From: Glebionis coronaria
Lineage: Eukaryota; Streptophyta; Magnoliopsida; Asterales; Asteraceae
Direction of reading: 5' to 3'
Length of the DNA: 64,000 bases
NCBI GenBank assembly: GCA_025667525.1
Contig: JANFOE010000055.1
Coordinates: 62,001 to 126,000, forward strand
Shown: one piece after another, positions 34,647 through 47,277 of the stretch
Layout of the letters: the number at the start of each line of letters is the position of its first letter
How positions within the stretch are numbered: the first letter of the stretch is position 1
Notes under the pieces: model-generated
The model's database searches: none
What the model was told of the DNA's origin: nothing
What the model saw: only the letters and a program-made list of their open reading frames with translations
Made by a program: the position numbers and the translations under genes

Positions 34647-35042
34647 TTAAAAATTCCCTGGCCAAATTTGACTTTGGATAAACCTAACAAGATCATATGG
34701 AACATGATTCTTGCAATCCACTATCAAGTTAGTCTGCACCATCTTCTTCATAGTCTCTTGTGTGAGATGATAATAACGATTGGTGAGCAGATAGACACTC
34801 ACTCCTTCCATGGCCAACTCATAGACTCCTGAATTTGTGAAGAGCTTCCAATATAACATCTTGGCTCCATTTTTTGCATCAAAAATAGGATCATTCAAAT
34901 CTGTCTCATACATCCTATTCATGCTATCCCAAATCAACCAATCCTTCTCACCACCTTCTAGAGTAGGAGGATTTGTTGCAAACATTCCTTTTAAAATTCT
35001 CCATAGATCATCTAAGTCTTCTCTATCCATAGTTTGAAACAT
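34647..35042 (-). pseudogene. Element 2 third ORF, C-terminal domain
   Basis: 131 codons with MDREDLDDLWRILKGMF, then WLIWDSMNRMYETDLNDPIFD, MLYWKLFTNSGVYEL and YHLTQETMKKM. The matching region of Element 3 (53276-53977) has LDREEVETLWSLMKEKY, DVEDPVWLNLDNLSSLKWHLY and YRLSQDLLKKLI in the same order, so they are homologous domains. I remember DREDLxxLWxLVKE domains at this place in many Asteraceae copia elements; role unknown. Separated from the preceding ORF by stops. Confidence 0.7.
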
Positions 35043-35177
35043 AATCCCCAGACTTTGGAATGTCTAAGCTGTATCATCAGTCCTAGTAAGCTTCCACCAA
35101 GACATGCCTTTATACTAATATACATCATACTTCACTATAGAGTACTTCCTTCTCATATCATCATATTCCTCCAAAAT

Positions 35178-36711
35178 TTAGTGTTGATCAATTTCTTCAT
35201 TGGAGGGATTCTGATCTTCCCTAGTTACCACTCCAATCTTCTCCATCCTCTTCATTCTCTTGGTTGCTCTTTGTAAGTTAAGAACAGATCTTTCACATGC
35301 AAATGAGGATCCACATGCTTGAGAAGTTTCCACTGTTTGAGTAGTTTCACTTGCTTGTCCCTCTGCCTTTCTTTTCCTAGACTCGCTAGCCTTCTTTATC
35401 ATCTCATCTTTCTTCTTAATGTATTCATCCTCCTCAGCTGTGCCAATGCCAAGGAAATTCTCCACACTATTGTCCCTGATCACTGGAATAGCAACTTTCT
35501 CTATCTCATTAAAGGGCATCTTTCTAATGTGTGCATCAGTATACTTCTTGAACCTCCTAAGCATGACTTTGTAATGATCCAATCTTCCTTGTTCAGATTT
35601 CAGATACCTTTCCTTTTTGAGCTGCATTTCTCTCTTTTCCAAGTAATCCTTTTGAAAATTAAAGGACAAAAGTGTTAACTCGTACCTTTCCTCCAATGGA
35701 GCATTTACAAGTTCTTTCTCCCATTGCTCCAAGAATTCTGCTATATTTGGTACCCTATCATCCAGCTCTATATGCATAATTTCAATTTGTTTAAGCATCT
35801 CTCTTGGCTGCATCAGTACCTTCTCTTTTTCTAAGAGATCTAATTTAGAGACATCCAGTTGTGCCTCCTTATTTCTCTTTTGTATCCTCTCCTGTTCCAT
35901 ATGTAACTCTTCTTCTTGCATTCTTTGAGCCACAAACTCATCATGTTCAGTCCGAGCCCTTATCTCTTCTAGTGTTCTATGCTTATATTTCTTTTTGGGA
36001 TGTTCAACAATTTTTCCTTTCCCTTTGTCTTTTGGATCCATTGCTGGTGTTGCTTTGGGTGCAGTCTTTCCAATTTTTATCCCCTTTTGTGCTGGTTGTC
36101 TCCTCTTTCTAGAAAATGTTTGAGAGATAGCTCTTCTTGTAGGTATAATAGTAACAGCAAGGGGAATACATACATCAGTGGGATTAATGTTGTCAAAGGA
36201 AACATTTGTTGTAGTAGGGGCTTCTTCTTGATGACCCAAATTTAGAAATGTCTGGGATACATCCTTTGTTGCACTCCCCTTGTCACTGCCTTTCTCATCA
36301 CTGAACACCTTGTCTTTACTAACTTCCTTTACACTAGGAAATACATACCATTCAATAGACTCGTCTCTGCTAGGTACTTCCTCCCCTTTGGAAGAATCCT
36401 CATCTGTAGATATAACCAGTTGTGGTCTTCTCCTCCCCTCAAGTTTAGCAAGTCTGGTTTCCAAGCTATTGATTACCAGACCTTGCTTTTTGACTATTTG
36501 TACCAGTTGTGCATTTTGCTTTTTCAAGATAATGCACATATTCCATGATTGATAATGGTTTCAATCTGCTCTCAACCCTAGTAGGAGATTCCTCTCCTCT
36601 ATGGGTATCACTGAGTGAGGAAGTGGACTTACCTATGGTGTCACTATCCTGCTCACCCCTTGAGGATGAGACAGTAGTGGCAGCCAAATCCCCTAGTTGC
36701 TCCATACCCAT
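35178..36711 (-). pseudogene. Element 2 third ORF, coiled-coil middle
   Basis: Two overlapping open pieces in different frames (36466-36711 and 35178-36539), indicating a frame change near 36500. The protein has a Ser-rich start (LKPLSIMEYVHYLEK), a basic stretch, MDPKDKGKGKIVE, then a long charged coiled coil (RTEHDEFVAQRMQEEELHME...), and a basic tail. MDPKDKGKGK and the KxxAEEE-type helices recur in related Asteraceae elements. No enzyme motif. Confidence 0.7.
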
Positions 36712-36878
36712 GGAGGCTCTCCTCTATGTATCAGGTGAAGGATCACTAGGGAAGGGAGACCTAGCAAACCTGGTTTTGCTCATTCCTTCTTGTTGTGTGT
36801 TAAAACTAAATCACTAGCAGTGGGATCAGAAGATGAAGTAGGGGCATCAACAAGTGTGGTTAGGGCTGCTTTTGGTGT

Positions 36879-37706
36879 TTAAGCAGCTTCACGTCTGATT
36901 TGGTTCAACATGGTTTGTGTTAAGGGCACTGCTCTACCAGAAAATTGTGGGGTGTTTGGTGTAAGGGTGGTGAATAGTATAGTGGTGTGGGGATTGGTTG
37001 TGAAGTGATGTGTGTGTCTAATGGGTCCATGTTGACTCATATCAAGCAAAAGTTCTATAAACCTTGGATACATATAAAATTTCGTACTACTTTTAATAAT
37101 TTTAACCATACCTTCAAAAATCATTTCAAAAAAACAATATTTGCGCCCTATTGCCAAACACACCAAGGCAGAAGCAACTTGACTCCCAAATTTATTAAAA
37201 GCAGTAGTTTTAGAAGACAAGCATTGCAAAATAGTATGAATAATGTACTTCCAATGGGGTGCAAATTGACCTTTAAAAAATTTAGACTTTTGGTCCTTAG
37301 AAATATTGTACCCCAAGTTTGTTAAACCCTCAAAAATTTCAGCCTCAGGCAGGTTAACTACCCCATCCTCATCATTCAAGACTAGCTTGTCTCGAATGGA
37401 GGCAAGTGTAATTACTTTAGGGTGGCCATGTACACGACTTTTAAGTGTAACCTCTCCATCCACTGTTTCAGTCGTGGCATTCGACCAAAACTGTTGGATT
37501 TGTGAGGTATAAGTTCTTGGATTGATCACAAGAGCTACCCTAAAGTAGCTAGAACTTATGTAAGCTACTGCCTCAGAGAATTCTGTTGATTCTCCAGAAA
37601 GAATAGCAATTTGGTTATGGTTAGGAGAGATTTTGAGAGCCATTGAAAGTTTTGAAGAAAATAAAGGTTTATGTTTTGGCAAGATGAAGTGGGAAATGAT
37701 CGACAT
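36879..37706 (-). pseudogene. Element 2 third ORF, N-terminal domain
   Basis: 275 codons, open from the ATG at 37706. Blocks: FRVALVINPRTYTSQIQQFW, TVDGEVTLKSRVHGHP, DGVVNLPEAEIFEGLTNLGY, FFKGQFAPHWKYIIHTILQC and FYMYPRFIELLLDM. Element 3 shows the same order (HIKQFWNTASSETVGG, DGVTTLPQEQLEEGLRGFGY, FPPAWKFLIHLLL, YPRFLKMVF) and Element 1 a more distant version. The domain is homologous across the three, but function is not known. Confidence 0.75.
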
Positions 37707-38089
37707 AATGAGTTAGGCCTGTTGGTTAAGGGAATTGAGTTTATATAGGCGAATTGAAGACATGTGATTGGCCAAATTATCAAAATTGAATAAAAATCAG
37801 AAATAAATCTTGGTTAGAAAGGACTATATTTAAAATAATGATAATGAGGTTACCAATATGCGAAGAAAGCGCCTTAAATATCTTTTGAAAATAATAAAAT
37901 AGTCCCTAACCAAAAATTAAACAAGCAGGCCCAACAGCTATAAACAGTGTAACGTCATTGTCGGTTAATGGTCAAACAGGGGAACTTTTGCAAAGCAGGG
38001 GGAAGTCATACAAGCAGGGAATGAAAATCAATAGCAGGGGAAACTTTCATAAGGGTATTAGATTATCTTGAATAGTCCAATGCTAAATA

Positions 38090-38485
38090 GCTCTGTCCTA
38101 ATGCACAAACTTGCATAAGCAAGCTAGATACACAAAACCCTAGAGTCCTCCATTCAGTAAATTCTTAAAAAGACAAATCCAACACACAAGTAAACCCTGC
38201 ACCAGGTCAACCCAATAAAATATGCATACCTAGGTCTCCAACCCTACCATTCCCTTCCTATGGTCAAGTGGTCTTGGCAACATGTATTCAAAAGCTCCAT
38301 TTTGTGCAGCAAGCTACCGAATCAAGAGTTTTGACTACACATTACAGTGCCTCAAGGTCTTAAAACTCCAACAAGCATTGCAGCAAGTTTTCCATGTCCT
38401 AATCCCTCACTCACCAATGGGTATGATCTAGAATCATACATGAGCATCATATGGATACCCTGAATCCTAAAGGTGTGACCTAACC
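38090..38485 (-). other. Conserved noncoding block between pol and third ORF (Element 2)
   Basis: Matches 56715-57095 of Element 3 in order: acttgcataagcaag, cttggcaacatg, gtgcctcaag, actccaacaa, actcaccaatgg and gatctagaatc. It includes the hairpin CTTGC-ATAA-GCAAG, identical in both. No ORF. Confidence 0.7.
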
Positions 38486-38804
38486 TTCCCTGAAACATGG
38501 ATTACATACCAGATTCATCCATATGGTACACCATACTCCACAATGATCCCTAAAACATGGAGTACATACTAGATTCATCCACATGCAACCACTTATAAAG
38601 AGAAGAAACCCAAACAAGGGAAAGTACGCTAGCACGGGAATTAACCAAGCAGGGGAAACATCGTTCAAAAACAGTGGCATTAAGAATGATGGAAAAATTG
38701 ACTAGCAATTCTACAACAAAAGACAATAATACAATCCTGAATACACACAAGAATTTACAGACATCTAGTTAGGGATTGACAATCCCAATACTTGCAACCA
38801 AGTA
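38486..38804. repeat. Short tandem duplication downstream of RNase H
   Basis: Two diverged units of about 60 bp (38489 and 38549), each with CCCTRAAACATGGAKTACATA and AGATTCATCCA. Otherwise noncoding. Confidence 0.6.
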
Positions 38805-39402
38805 CTAGAATCTCCCTATGTCAAAAGGTTTTGTCAAAAGATCAGCAACTTTAAGTTGTGTATCAATTGTCTCAGGGATAATTAACCGTTTTTCAAAACA
38901 GTCTCTAATAAAATGATGTCTTATTTCAATGTGTTTAGTTTTAGTCTGAAAAACAAGATTTTTTATAATGCAGATTGTACTATTATTATCAATAAATATC
39001 TTGGTTTTAAGAAAAGTGTACCCATAATCAACCAATTGATTCTAAATCCAAAGGACTTTTCCACAGCATGCAGCAACACCCATATATTCAGCTTCAATTG
39101 TGGAAGTTGCAAGAATTGTTTGCTTTTTGCACTACCAAGATATAAGCCTTGCTCCCCAAAAATTGACATCCACCTGTTGTAGACTTTCTATCATTGTTGT
39201 CACCACGATAGTCACTATCTAAATAGGCTACTAGCTCAAAAGGCGACTCCTTAGGGTACCAAAGTCCTAAAGTAGGGTGACACTTGAGGTACCTAAAGAT
39301 TCTCTTCACAGCAAAAAGGTGGCACTCCATTGGTGTCACTTGGTGTTTTGCACAAAAACATACAGCAAACATGAGGTCAGGTCTTGAAGCTGTGAGGTAC
39401 AT
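38805..39402 (-). pseudogene. Element 2 RNase H (broken)
   Basis: Two frames: 39094-39402 ([19 protein letters not shown] ... DSDYRGDNNDRKSTTGGCQF) and 38805-39035 (IFIDNNSTICIIKNLV ... HIEIRHHFIRDCFEK ... DLLTKPFDIGRF). Between them the TEAEY block is disrupted, so the domain is inactive. The RT thumb between 39403 and 39660 is also interrupted by stops. Confidence 0.85.
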
Positions 39403-39659
39403 GAGAGATCAAATCATGGATCTATATGTTCTGACATCAATAGGTTTTCCTTGGCCATCTTTTCCCCAAGGATGCTCTTTGTCCATGGGAGTGGAGACTT
39501 TCTTTCCTTCACATAATCCAAACTTTTTCACAATCTCAACAACATATTTATCTTGAGAAATAAAAATCCTATCTTTCCTCTACTAAACTTGTAACCCCAC
39601 AAAAAGTTGAGCTCTCCCATTGCCCTCATTTGGAATTTATCTTGCATCAATTTTGCAAA

Positions 39660-40196
39660 CTATTTGCTAAGCATGGAGTTTGTGGATCCGATAATGATAT
39701 CATCCACATATACTTGCACTAAAAGAAATTCACCTCTTTGTTTCTTGATAAACAGGGTCTGATCAATATTTCCCCTGTTGAAGCCATTATTCAAGAGATA
39801 CTTGGATAGAGTCCCATACCCGGCCCTAGGAGCTTGATGAAGCCCATACATTACCTTTTTCACCTTGTAAACCTTGTCTGGATATTCTGGATCCTCAAAA
39901 CCTGGATGTTGCATTAAATACACCTCCTCATCAACGGTGCCATACAAAAAGGCACTCTTAATATCCATTTGGTACACCACAAAATCCATAAAAGAAGCAT
40001 ATGCCAAGAACAGCCTGATGGCTTCAATTCTAGCAACTGGAGCAAATACCTCATCATAATCAATGCCTTCCTCTGGTGTGTACCCTTGAGCTACCAGCCT
40101 GGCTTTGTTTCTGACCGCTATACCTCTCTCATCCTTCATGTTTCTGAGAATCCAGTTTATCCCAATGGGTCTTGCCCATTTTGGACAGTCAACCAA
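39660..40196 (-). pseudogene. Element 2 reverse transcriptase core
   Basis: 178 codons containing [62 protein letters not shown] and the active site YVDDIII. Open only across this core; upstream and downstream parts are in other frames. Confidence 0.9.
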
Positions 40197-40264
40197 AATC
40201 CAAACCGCTTGAATATTAAACTACAATAGCTCTTCTTGCATAGCCTCTACCCAGCTTGGATCAT

Positions 40265-41302
40265 TCAAAGCGTGAAAGATCTTCTTTGACTCTTCTTGTG
40301 ACAAAAAGGCAGCAAATAGGCAACATGCATATTGTCATGATTAAGCTTCATGGTGATGTTGGCAATGAAGTCGTGTTCCTTTGCTTGATACATTGTTTGT
40401 CTGGGAGTATCAAGATCACCTATGATTTTTGACTGAGGGTGATCTTTATTGATTCTATAGGTGGGTTGCATCTTCATAAGGAATTCAGTTTCATCATTTC
40501 CCAAATCAGGTTCTACAGGACTATCTTGATTTGGAAATAACTCTTCAAAGGAACCTCCAAATGAAACTGTATGGCTAAGAGATGGATGTTGGTGAGCTGA
40601 GTGCAACTCTAAGTAGCTTGGACCTTGATGCCTAATGATTCTGCTTCCACTGCTTGACATAGTGATTGGAGAAGATGTAGAAATGAGTGGGGATTCTCTT
40701 TCTGCATCATTAGCATCATCCATCACTGTTTCTTCAATAGCAGGGGAAATGTTTGGACCAGTAGGGGAATCCATGATTCCACTGCTTTCATGATTGTGCT
40801 TGGCAGGGGAATTAACTGGCTGTGCATCCTTTTGAGAGAGGTCTTCTTCTTCATCCATCTTTTTGGCAACATCATCAGTAGGAAATAATGAAGGTACAGT
40901 CATGTACCTTAAAGGTGGACTCTCCAAAGCAGTTGGTTCTTTTGTACCTGAAATGTTAGTATTTTCCAAAGCAACAGGCCCATAATTCATAGATTTAGAA
41001 AGTACTTCAATATCAAAGAACCACTTGGGACCTGTTTGTGTGTCTTCAGGCTTATCCTCCAGGAAATTTACATGTATGTTCTCTGTCACCTTGCTTGTCT
41101 TTTTATTGAAGACCCTATATCCCTTACTTATTAGTGAATAGCCAACAAAGTATCCATCACCCCCCTTTTCATTGAACTTTCCCAAATGATCAAGTGTGTT
41201 GAGTATCCCTACATGACACCTAAAAGGTCTAAAAAGGTCAATTAAAGGAGGTGTTCCATTGAATAGCTGATAAAGGGTCTTGTTGTGAGCCTTATCCACC
41301 AA
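40265..41302 (-). pseudogene. Element 2 integrase C-terminal region and linker
   Basis: 345 codons: HNKTLYQLFNGTPP and a cysteine-poor fold block (FRPFRCHVGILN, FVGYSLISKGYRVFN) typical after the copia integrase core, then a Ser/Pro-rich linker and TYRINKDHPQSKIIGDLDTP, the conserved block before RT. Several GCAGGGG words lie inside this coding stretch (40740, 40806). Confidence 0.85.
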
Positions 41303-41314
41303 GGCCCTGTTTTG

Positions 41315-41650
41315 AACATAGCAAGCAGTGGCAACAACTTCAACCCAAAATATAACTAGAAGCTTGAAATCAGATAGCCTGGTCCTTGCAACTTCTATGA
41401 GTGTTCTGTTTCTTTTCTATGCAACCCTATTTTGTTATGGTGTTCTGGCTATGCTGAATTCTCTTTTTATCCCTTTACTGGTACAAAAAGTGTCCAACTC
41501 TTTGTTCCTAAAGTCTCCACCATTATCAGACCTAACTTTCACCACCTTCATACTCTTTTGAAGTTTAATCTGAGTAATGAAGTCTTTGAGTACTCCTGCT
41601 GTGTCAATCTTTTCAAACAAGAAGAAAGTCCATGTGAACCTTGAGAAGTC
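41315..41650 (-). pseudogene. Element 2 integrase core (truncated)
   Basis: DFSRFTWTFFLFEKIDTAG and VVKVRSDNGGDFRNKELDTF give the second catalytic Asp region; REFSIARTP precedes a stop before the catalytic Glu block. The N-terminal zinc region, protease and gag are absent because LTR B copy 2 begins at 41716. Confidence 0.8.
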
Positions 41651-42467
41651 ATTGTGGAATCCCAGATCTTGAGACTCAAACAGTAAAAACCGTTTATCTA
41701 GGTTATTAATTGTACATGTGTAAAACCCGCATCTAAATGCAATGAACATTACACTAGGTAAACATACGAATCAATTAAAACTTTCCTTTTATGTCATGAA
41801 TACGTGTCACGGATATTAAATTCGGAAACTACGCACGTGTTAGTGCACGATAATTATTAATCATAATAATTATAATCACGAGCATATGATCACGAACATT
41901 AAAACACAAACATGTGAACTACATATATATTTATTATTACACGATAAATAATGATTACGTACACGTATTATTTATAACACGAACATTTAACCATGAACTA
42001 ACACGAATATATTAACGAATGAACACGTAAATAGTTAAACATGAAAATTATACGGGTATGCCCTTGTGGGCCATGGTAGCCGCAGAGAAGAGGGAAGAAA
42101 AGGGCCAAGCCCATTTGACTTTTGACTAATATGTAAAAACTAAACACAGGTTTTCATATTACAAGAATTTTACAAAAAAATAAAACCCTAGCTTTCTTCC
42201 TCTCTCCCTTTTTCGCCGGCAACAAAGACACCACCAAGGGTGTTGGTTAATTTTGATCATTGAATTCGAGTTGTTCGTGTTGGTGTTCTTAGTTCTCATT
42301 CAATAACGTATTCGGTAAACATCAAAACCTTCATCTAGTTATTTTATTTTTCTATTTATTATGTTCATGTGATTTATAAAATTAAAAATATAATAACCAT
42401 GTAGATCAATCAAGAAAACAAGTAATTAAGGGGGTTTTGGTTGGGTTTGTTCGGCCGACACGCACAA

Positions 42468-42643
42468 CCGAGAGCCCCAGGCTCTCGGCTTGGGTTTGAT
42501 TGACAACAACAGCCAAGACCTTATGGTCTCGGTGTGGTTCGGTGGTTCGGCAGCAGGGAACAAGGGACCCCGACGCAAGTCGGGGTACCATTTGGTTTGT
42601 TTTGGGTCTCGGCGAAGCGCAACAGCACCAACGGCTTAAGCCG
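42468..42643. other. GC-rich hairpin cluster in LTR B copy 2
   Basis: CCGAGAGCC/GGCTCTCGG with a three-base loop (42468-42476 with 42480-42488); CCAAGACC/GGTCTCGG with loop TTAT and one mismatch (42513-42520 with 42525-42532); ACCCCGAC/GTCGGGGT with loop GCAA (42567-42574 with 42579-42586); palindrome CGGCTTAAGCCG (42632-42643). Confidence 0.8.
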
Positions 42644-43737
42644 GTGGCTGTTTTGGGTCAAGCAGGGGGAACGCAGGCCGAGTAGGCGGAAACCACCTGC
42701 TTTAGCCGGTGGTGTTTTGGACCAGCAGTGGCTAGCCAGGCCACGCCAGTGGTAGCCGGCTAGACCTGTTTAGCCACTGTCAGGCCGGTTCGGTCCGGTT
42801 TACGGTTCGGTCCGGTTCATGGTTCAGTCTAGATTAAAACACGGGCACTGGATTATTTTAATTACAAATATATTTTTACAAGGAAAATTAAATTAATTAA
42901 AACATGACTAGTATTTAATTTAATTTAATCATGGACATAGGTTATAACTATTTTAGTAAATAATACATGTTTTTAACCTAAGTATATTATCATTTAATTT
43001 AGACTATAGTATTAATTAATTATCAAAACATGGACTATAATTAATTAGTGATTCATGACTTAGGTTATAACTAATAAATTATTAATACACGATTAACCTA
43101 AGTATTTTATATGGCTTAATTTAATTAAATCACGCCTTTATTTTATTAAATTGTATAACCTATAGTTTATTAAATCACCATGACATTTAATTAATAAACT
43201 ATACTATTAATTACATGACTTACGATATTTAACCAGTAAACTTAAGCTTACATTATTAGCTTATTAATTCAGCTTATTTCTAAATATGGAAACTTTCTTT
43301 TTTGAAACTTTCTATTTTAGGAAACCTGCTAGTTTTAGAAAGTTACTTATTATTACACAACAAATATAATAATACAATAATACAAGTTAATACTTAATCA
43401 GAAACACATGAAATACATGATAAACACAGTACAACAATTAAAACAGTAAACGAGACAGGAACATATAAAACAAGCTAAGAACATGCTATAATCAGTTACG
43501 TGCTCAGTAATCAAAAGACTTATACATGTCCCTTATTTATGTAGCATTAGTGAGGTCGGGGTAGGACTATTCATCCATTCGTCTTTCCTCGTTCACTGTA
43601 CACAAGGTACGGATTTCCCGTCCTTCAGTATGGACATTCTTTTCTTATTAGGATTCCCCGTTTGCTGCCAACTGTTTTCCCAAGTATATGTTTTATATGT
43701 TTGGTTACTTATGTTAATTTAAATGCCTAAGCCATAT

Positions 43738-43742
43738 ACATG
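43738..43742. repeat. Target-site duplication ACATG (left)
   Basis: Repeated at 52520-52524; flanks Element C within LTR B copy 2. Confidence 0.8.
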
Positions 43743-45470
43743 TAATAACCGAATTTTTATAATAAAAATATGTTCTCTCGTTTTGATTCGAATTGAAATC
43801 GGGTTTTAAGTGTGACTCAGTCGTTTTTGGTTAATAAAAAAAAGGTTGATTATTTATTTTGAACTAAAAATGAACTAAAAAAAATGACAAATATAAATAA
43901 ATTAAACAAATTTTAAAACTTGACAAAAAGTAAAATTAAAATAAAATTTAAACAAAACAATTTAAAATAAACTTGGTTAAAATGGCGGAAAAACGAAATT
44001 TGAAAACAATTTAATTCGGAATAAAAAGAAAAACTATAATTCGAAATTCTTAAAAAATGCATAATTCAGAAAAACATAAGAAATGTTAGTTCGGAATAAA
44101 AAACAATTCACAATTAGGAATGCCAAACATTAAGCTAGTTCAGAATGTTATTATGAACATTATTCGGAATAAGTTGTACTATATGTTATTCGGAATAAAG
44201 AAGTAACACAATTCGGAAAAGAGAAAGTCATAACTAATTCGGAATGTTTGGTTTGGACATAATTCGGAATTCAGATTTACAAAGTAATTTGGAAACTAGT
44301 TTTTGCAAGCTAATTCGGAATACACACTTAAAAACTAATTCGGGATAAACAAATACAAATCTAATTTGGAATGTCTAAGTATAGCTTAATTCGGAATAAT
44401 AAAAAGGTTAATAAGTCGGAATATATAAAATGTAACTAATCCGGAATAATAAAAATCAAAACACAAGTCGGATTACTAGGGTTTTGTAATTCGGATAAAA
44501 ATGAAAATAAGCTAAAACCACATAAGCAAATAAGCAAAAATTAAGCCAAACTAAATTTTAGAAAAAGCTAAACAAGACACAAATTAAAAACTCTAAAAAC
44601 ACCAAATAAGCAACATTAATAAAATCAACTTTTAAAACATCAATATACCAAATCAACTTAATTAAAAATAAGATAAACACACAATAAGCAAAAAGCACAA
44701 TAAGCTATAACCATCAATCACATAAAAATAATAAGAACAATGAAATAAGCACTTCAATCAAATAAGCAATAAGATCCAACAAGCTACATGATTAACCAAA
44801 TCAAACACAAGATTTAAAACAAGAAAGGAAGAATGAGATTAATGAATTAAAAAGCTTGAATTAAAAATGAAGATTAAGATTCAAAAGATTAAGACAAGAG
44901 ATTAAAAGCTTAAGAACATGAAAGAAAGCTAGAGAGAGAAAGTAATTTTACACCTACTCCTAATTACCTTATTAAAACTATCTAATAATGAAAAGACTAA
45001 CTACAAATGAAAGATATGAATCCTATTTATAATGGAGGAGTAGTTGGCGTGTTGCTTTCTTCTTTCTCTTTGTCTTCTCGTCTTTTTAATTAATTCATTT
45101 TTCTCGACTTTGTCTCAGGATTTGTCGAATGATAAAATGAACTCGTCTTCTAATTTTCTTCTTTTATTAGAATTGGTTCTTCGTCTTCGTTAAACTTCCG
45201 TCTTTGTTCTTTTTCTTTGATAAATCTTCAAAATAGGCCTTTGATTTCCGTTCTTTTTGCACTCTTGATCTTTTGACTTTGTCTTTTGTCTTTTTCTTCG
45301 ATAAAAGCCCGTGAAAGCCCGTGTTTTCTTCCTTTTTCATATTTTGGTCCTAAAACATAATAAAAACATAAACCACGCATAATTCCGACTTTTATGACAT
45401 TAAATACACGTTTTGGTCTCGTTTTTATTTGTTTTAAGTGGTAAAAGGATAAGTGTTTTCAAACTTATTA
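43743..45470 (-). repeat. Element C 3' LTR (1728 bp)
   Basis: Nearly identical in order to 50798-52519. On the plus strand it starts TAATAACCGAA and ends ACTTATTA, giving the inverted termini TAATAA/TTATTA rather than TG/CA. ATTCGGAAT-type words recur about every 30-40 bp at 44010-44470. Confidence 0.88.
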
Positions 45471-47277
45471 AATCCCCTATACTTGACCATTGCAATGCCC
45501 TCATGCAATGCATTAATTTCAAATTAAGATTTACATTCTCCATCATAATTAACCCACCTTGGCCTTTATTACATACTACGATAATAGAAACTAAAAAGAT
45601 AGAAAATTTCAAAACGTTTGAAGGAAGAAACTTGTTAAGAAATCTATGAATTACATTAGGGCTTTTGGTGTCATGAATATTTATCACCTTCAAGTTTCAT
45701 GTTCCCCATACTCATGTGGCTCAGTTATTCACTTAGACCCCCTTATTCCTAGGTGTATCTATTATATAATTTTTTTGTCTTGAATGATCACGAGGATGCA
45801 TTTATGACTTATTTCGATAGTTTATTAAGGCTGAGAATAAAGTAGGACGATTTAATCCATAGTTAGCTAAAGGAAAAAATCTTTTAAAACTGCTTCTCGA
45901 AACCTCATAAAGTTCATATCTTGGCATAACTCGTTTCACGATTTGAGACCTTTCTCGGACCGATATTTGGCAATTAATTTATACTTCGAATCTTGAGAGA
46001 CGTTCTTGAAATAATGGTATTGTCTTCATAATTGGAATTTCTTCACTTGAAGTTTTTGAGAGATTCTTCAAAATTGGACCACGACTTCTTCATTTTTCTT
46101 CAATCTTTATTTGGATTTTGATATACAACGATCCGCCTCCTTTTCGGACTTGGATCTATTTATCCTCATACCTTGTTAGGGTCTTTTTAGATAGACTTCT
46201 CCATGATCTTTATGGGAGTAATTGCTTCTCGTCGTGTGTCTCGATCCTTCATATTGATTTTTGAATAATGATTCTTCACATCATCTTGGATCTTTAGCAA
46301 CAAAATGGAGCCCTCATGCCTTGTTAGGGCCTTTTTGGACTCGCCAATCTTCGCATCCCGCTTCAATAAGTTATGCCTTAGCTATGAACTCTAATTAAAC
46401 CCGAGCAACTTTTAAACGATGTTGGGCTAGAAGCTAAGTAACTTTTTAAATCGTACGACCTTATTTATTGCATTTATTTATTGACAAGCGATGGAAGAAA
46501 AAGCTCATAATTAACTCATATAAGTTCAATAAAAAGAATACAAAACTTATTATTGACTCTATCATCTCTCGTTCTCCACAAATTTAAAATCTCAAAGTGA
46601 GACTCATGGATTCTTAGCCTAATAAACCAATTAAGGTCCATATGGTTATGGATACTAGCTAGAGTAAACTCAAATAAGTAAACTCGGGTTGAGTCAAAAT
46701 ATTCACGACGGGCCTAATACATCAAAGACATCTAAATTTGTTAAACCATTTTATTTAATAATTTATTTTGACTTTATTCTAGAAATGAAATAAATACATA
46801 CGATGAAACAAAATAACGATAACAAAGGAAAATACTACTTGGCCAAAATAGATCAAAAATTTTGAAAAATGTCGAAAAATCAATTTTCCGGTTAAAATGA
46901 GGCCAAATTCATGGAAAAGCCCACTTAACTTTGATAGAAGTAAACTCCCATACACTTAGGACATTGTGCACGTTGGTTAAATCTTGCTAAGGAAGAGACA
47001 ACTAAGGTGATTCCCATTTCAAGATTTATGGATATTAAATAGTCAATCAAAAGAGATTAGGATAGAACCGGGAAGAGGGTACACGGAATCACGGTCGTCA
47101 AAAGTCATCAAAAGTGAATCTTTGAAAGCTCTAATCCCTGCACATCATAAGAAATAACAAAACAACAAGCACCTACTTGTCTCCCCATACACTTAAAGAA
47201 GGATAGATCATCGGGTTGCCTCCCGCGAAGCGCTTGTTTTTGTTAACTGAGTCACGAGCCTGACTAGACCTCAAATA
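45471..47277. other. Element C 3' noncoding region
   Basis: A purine tract (minus TATAGGGGATT, about 45470-45480) abuts the LTR. The rest is noncoding, with repeated words around 46140-46200 and 46310-46330 (CCTTGTTAGGG.CTTTTT). No pol gene. Near 47216-47250 lies the Athila-type conserved phrase. Confidence 0.6.

Larger units (their letters stand above)
34059..41715 (-). mobile_element. Element 2: truncated Ty1/copia element with third ORF
   Basis: Minus-strand order: integrase core (to 41650), integrase C-terminal/linker, RT, RNase H, noncoding block, third ORF in pieces, polypurine tract and 3' LTR (34059-34577). The 5' part (gag, protease, 5' LTR) is missing because LTR B copy 2 abuts at 41716. 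Frames are broken at several points, so it is a decayed copy. Confidence 0.85.
41716..43742 (+). repeat. LTR family B, copy 2, first part (interrupted)
   Basis: Begins TGTAAAACCCGC and is an inverted homologue of 31780-34014. It is interrupted by Element C (43743-52519) and resumes at 52525: sequence up to gccatatacatg plus catgaccagtgtcacctag parallels the complement of 31795-31840. The sense is plus, opposite to its neighbours. GC-rich hairpins lie at 42468-42643. Confidence 0.65.

Noticed and set aside
42406..42755. Small ORFs in the GC-rich island of LTR B copy 2
   Set aside because: Overlapping frames on both strands without a domain; explained by high GC and palindromes.
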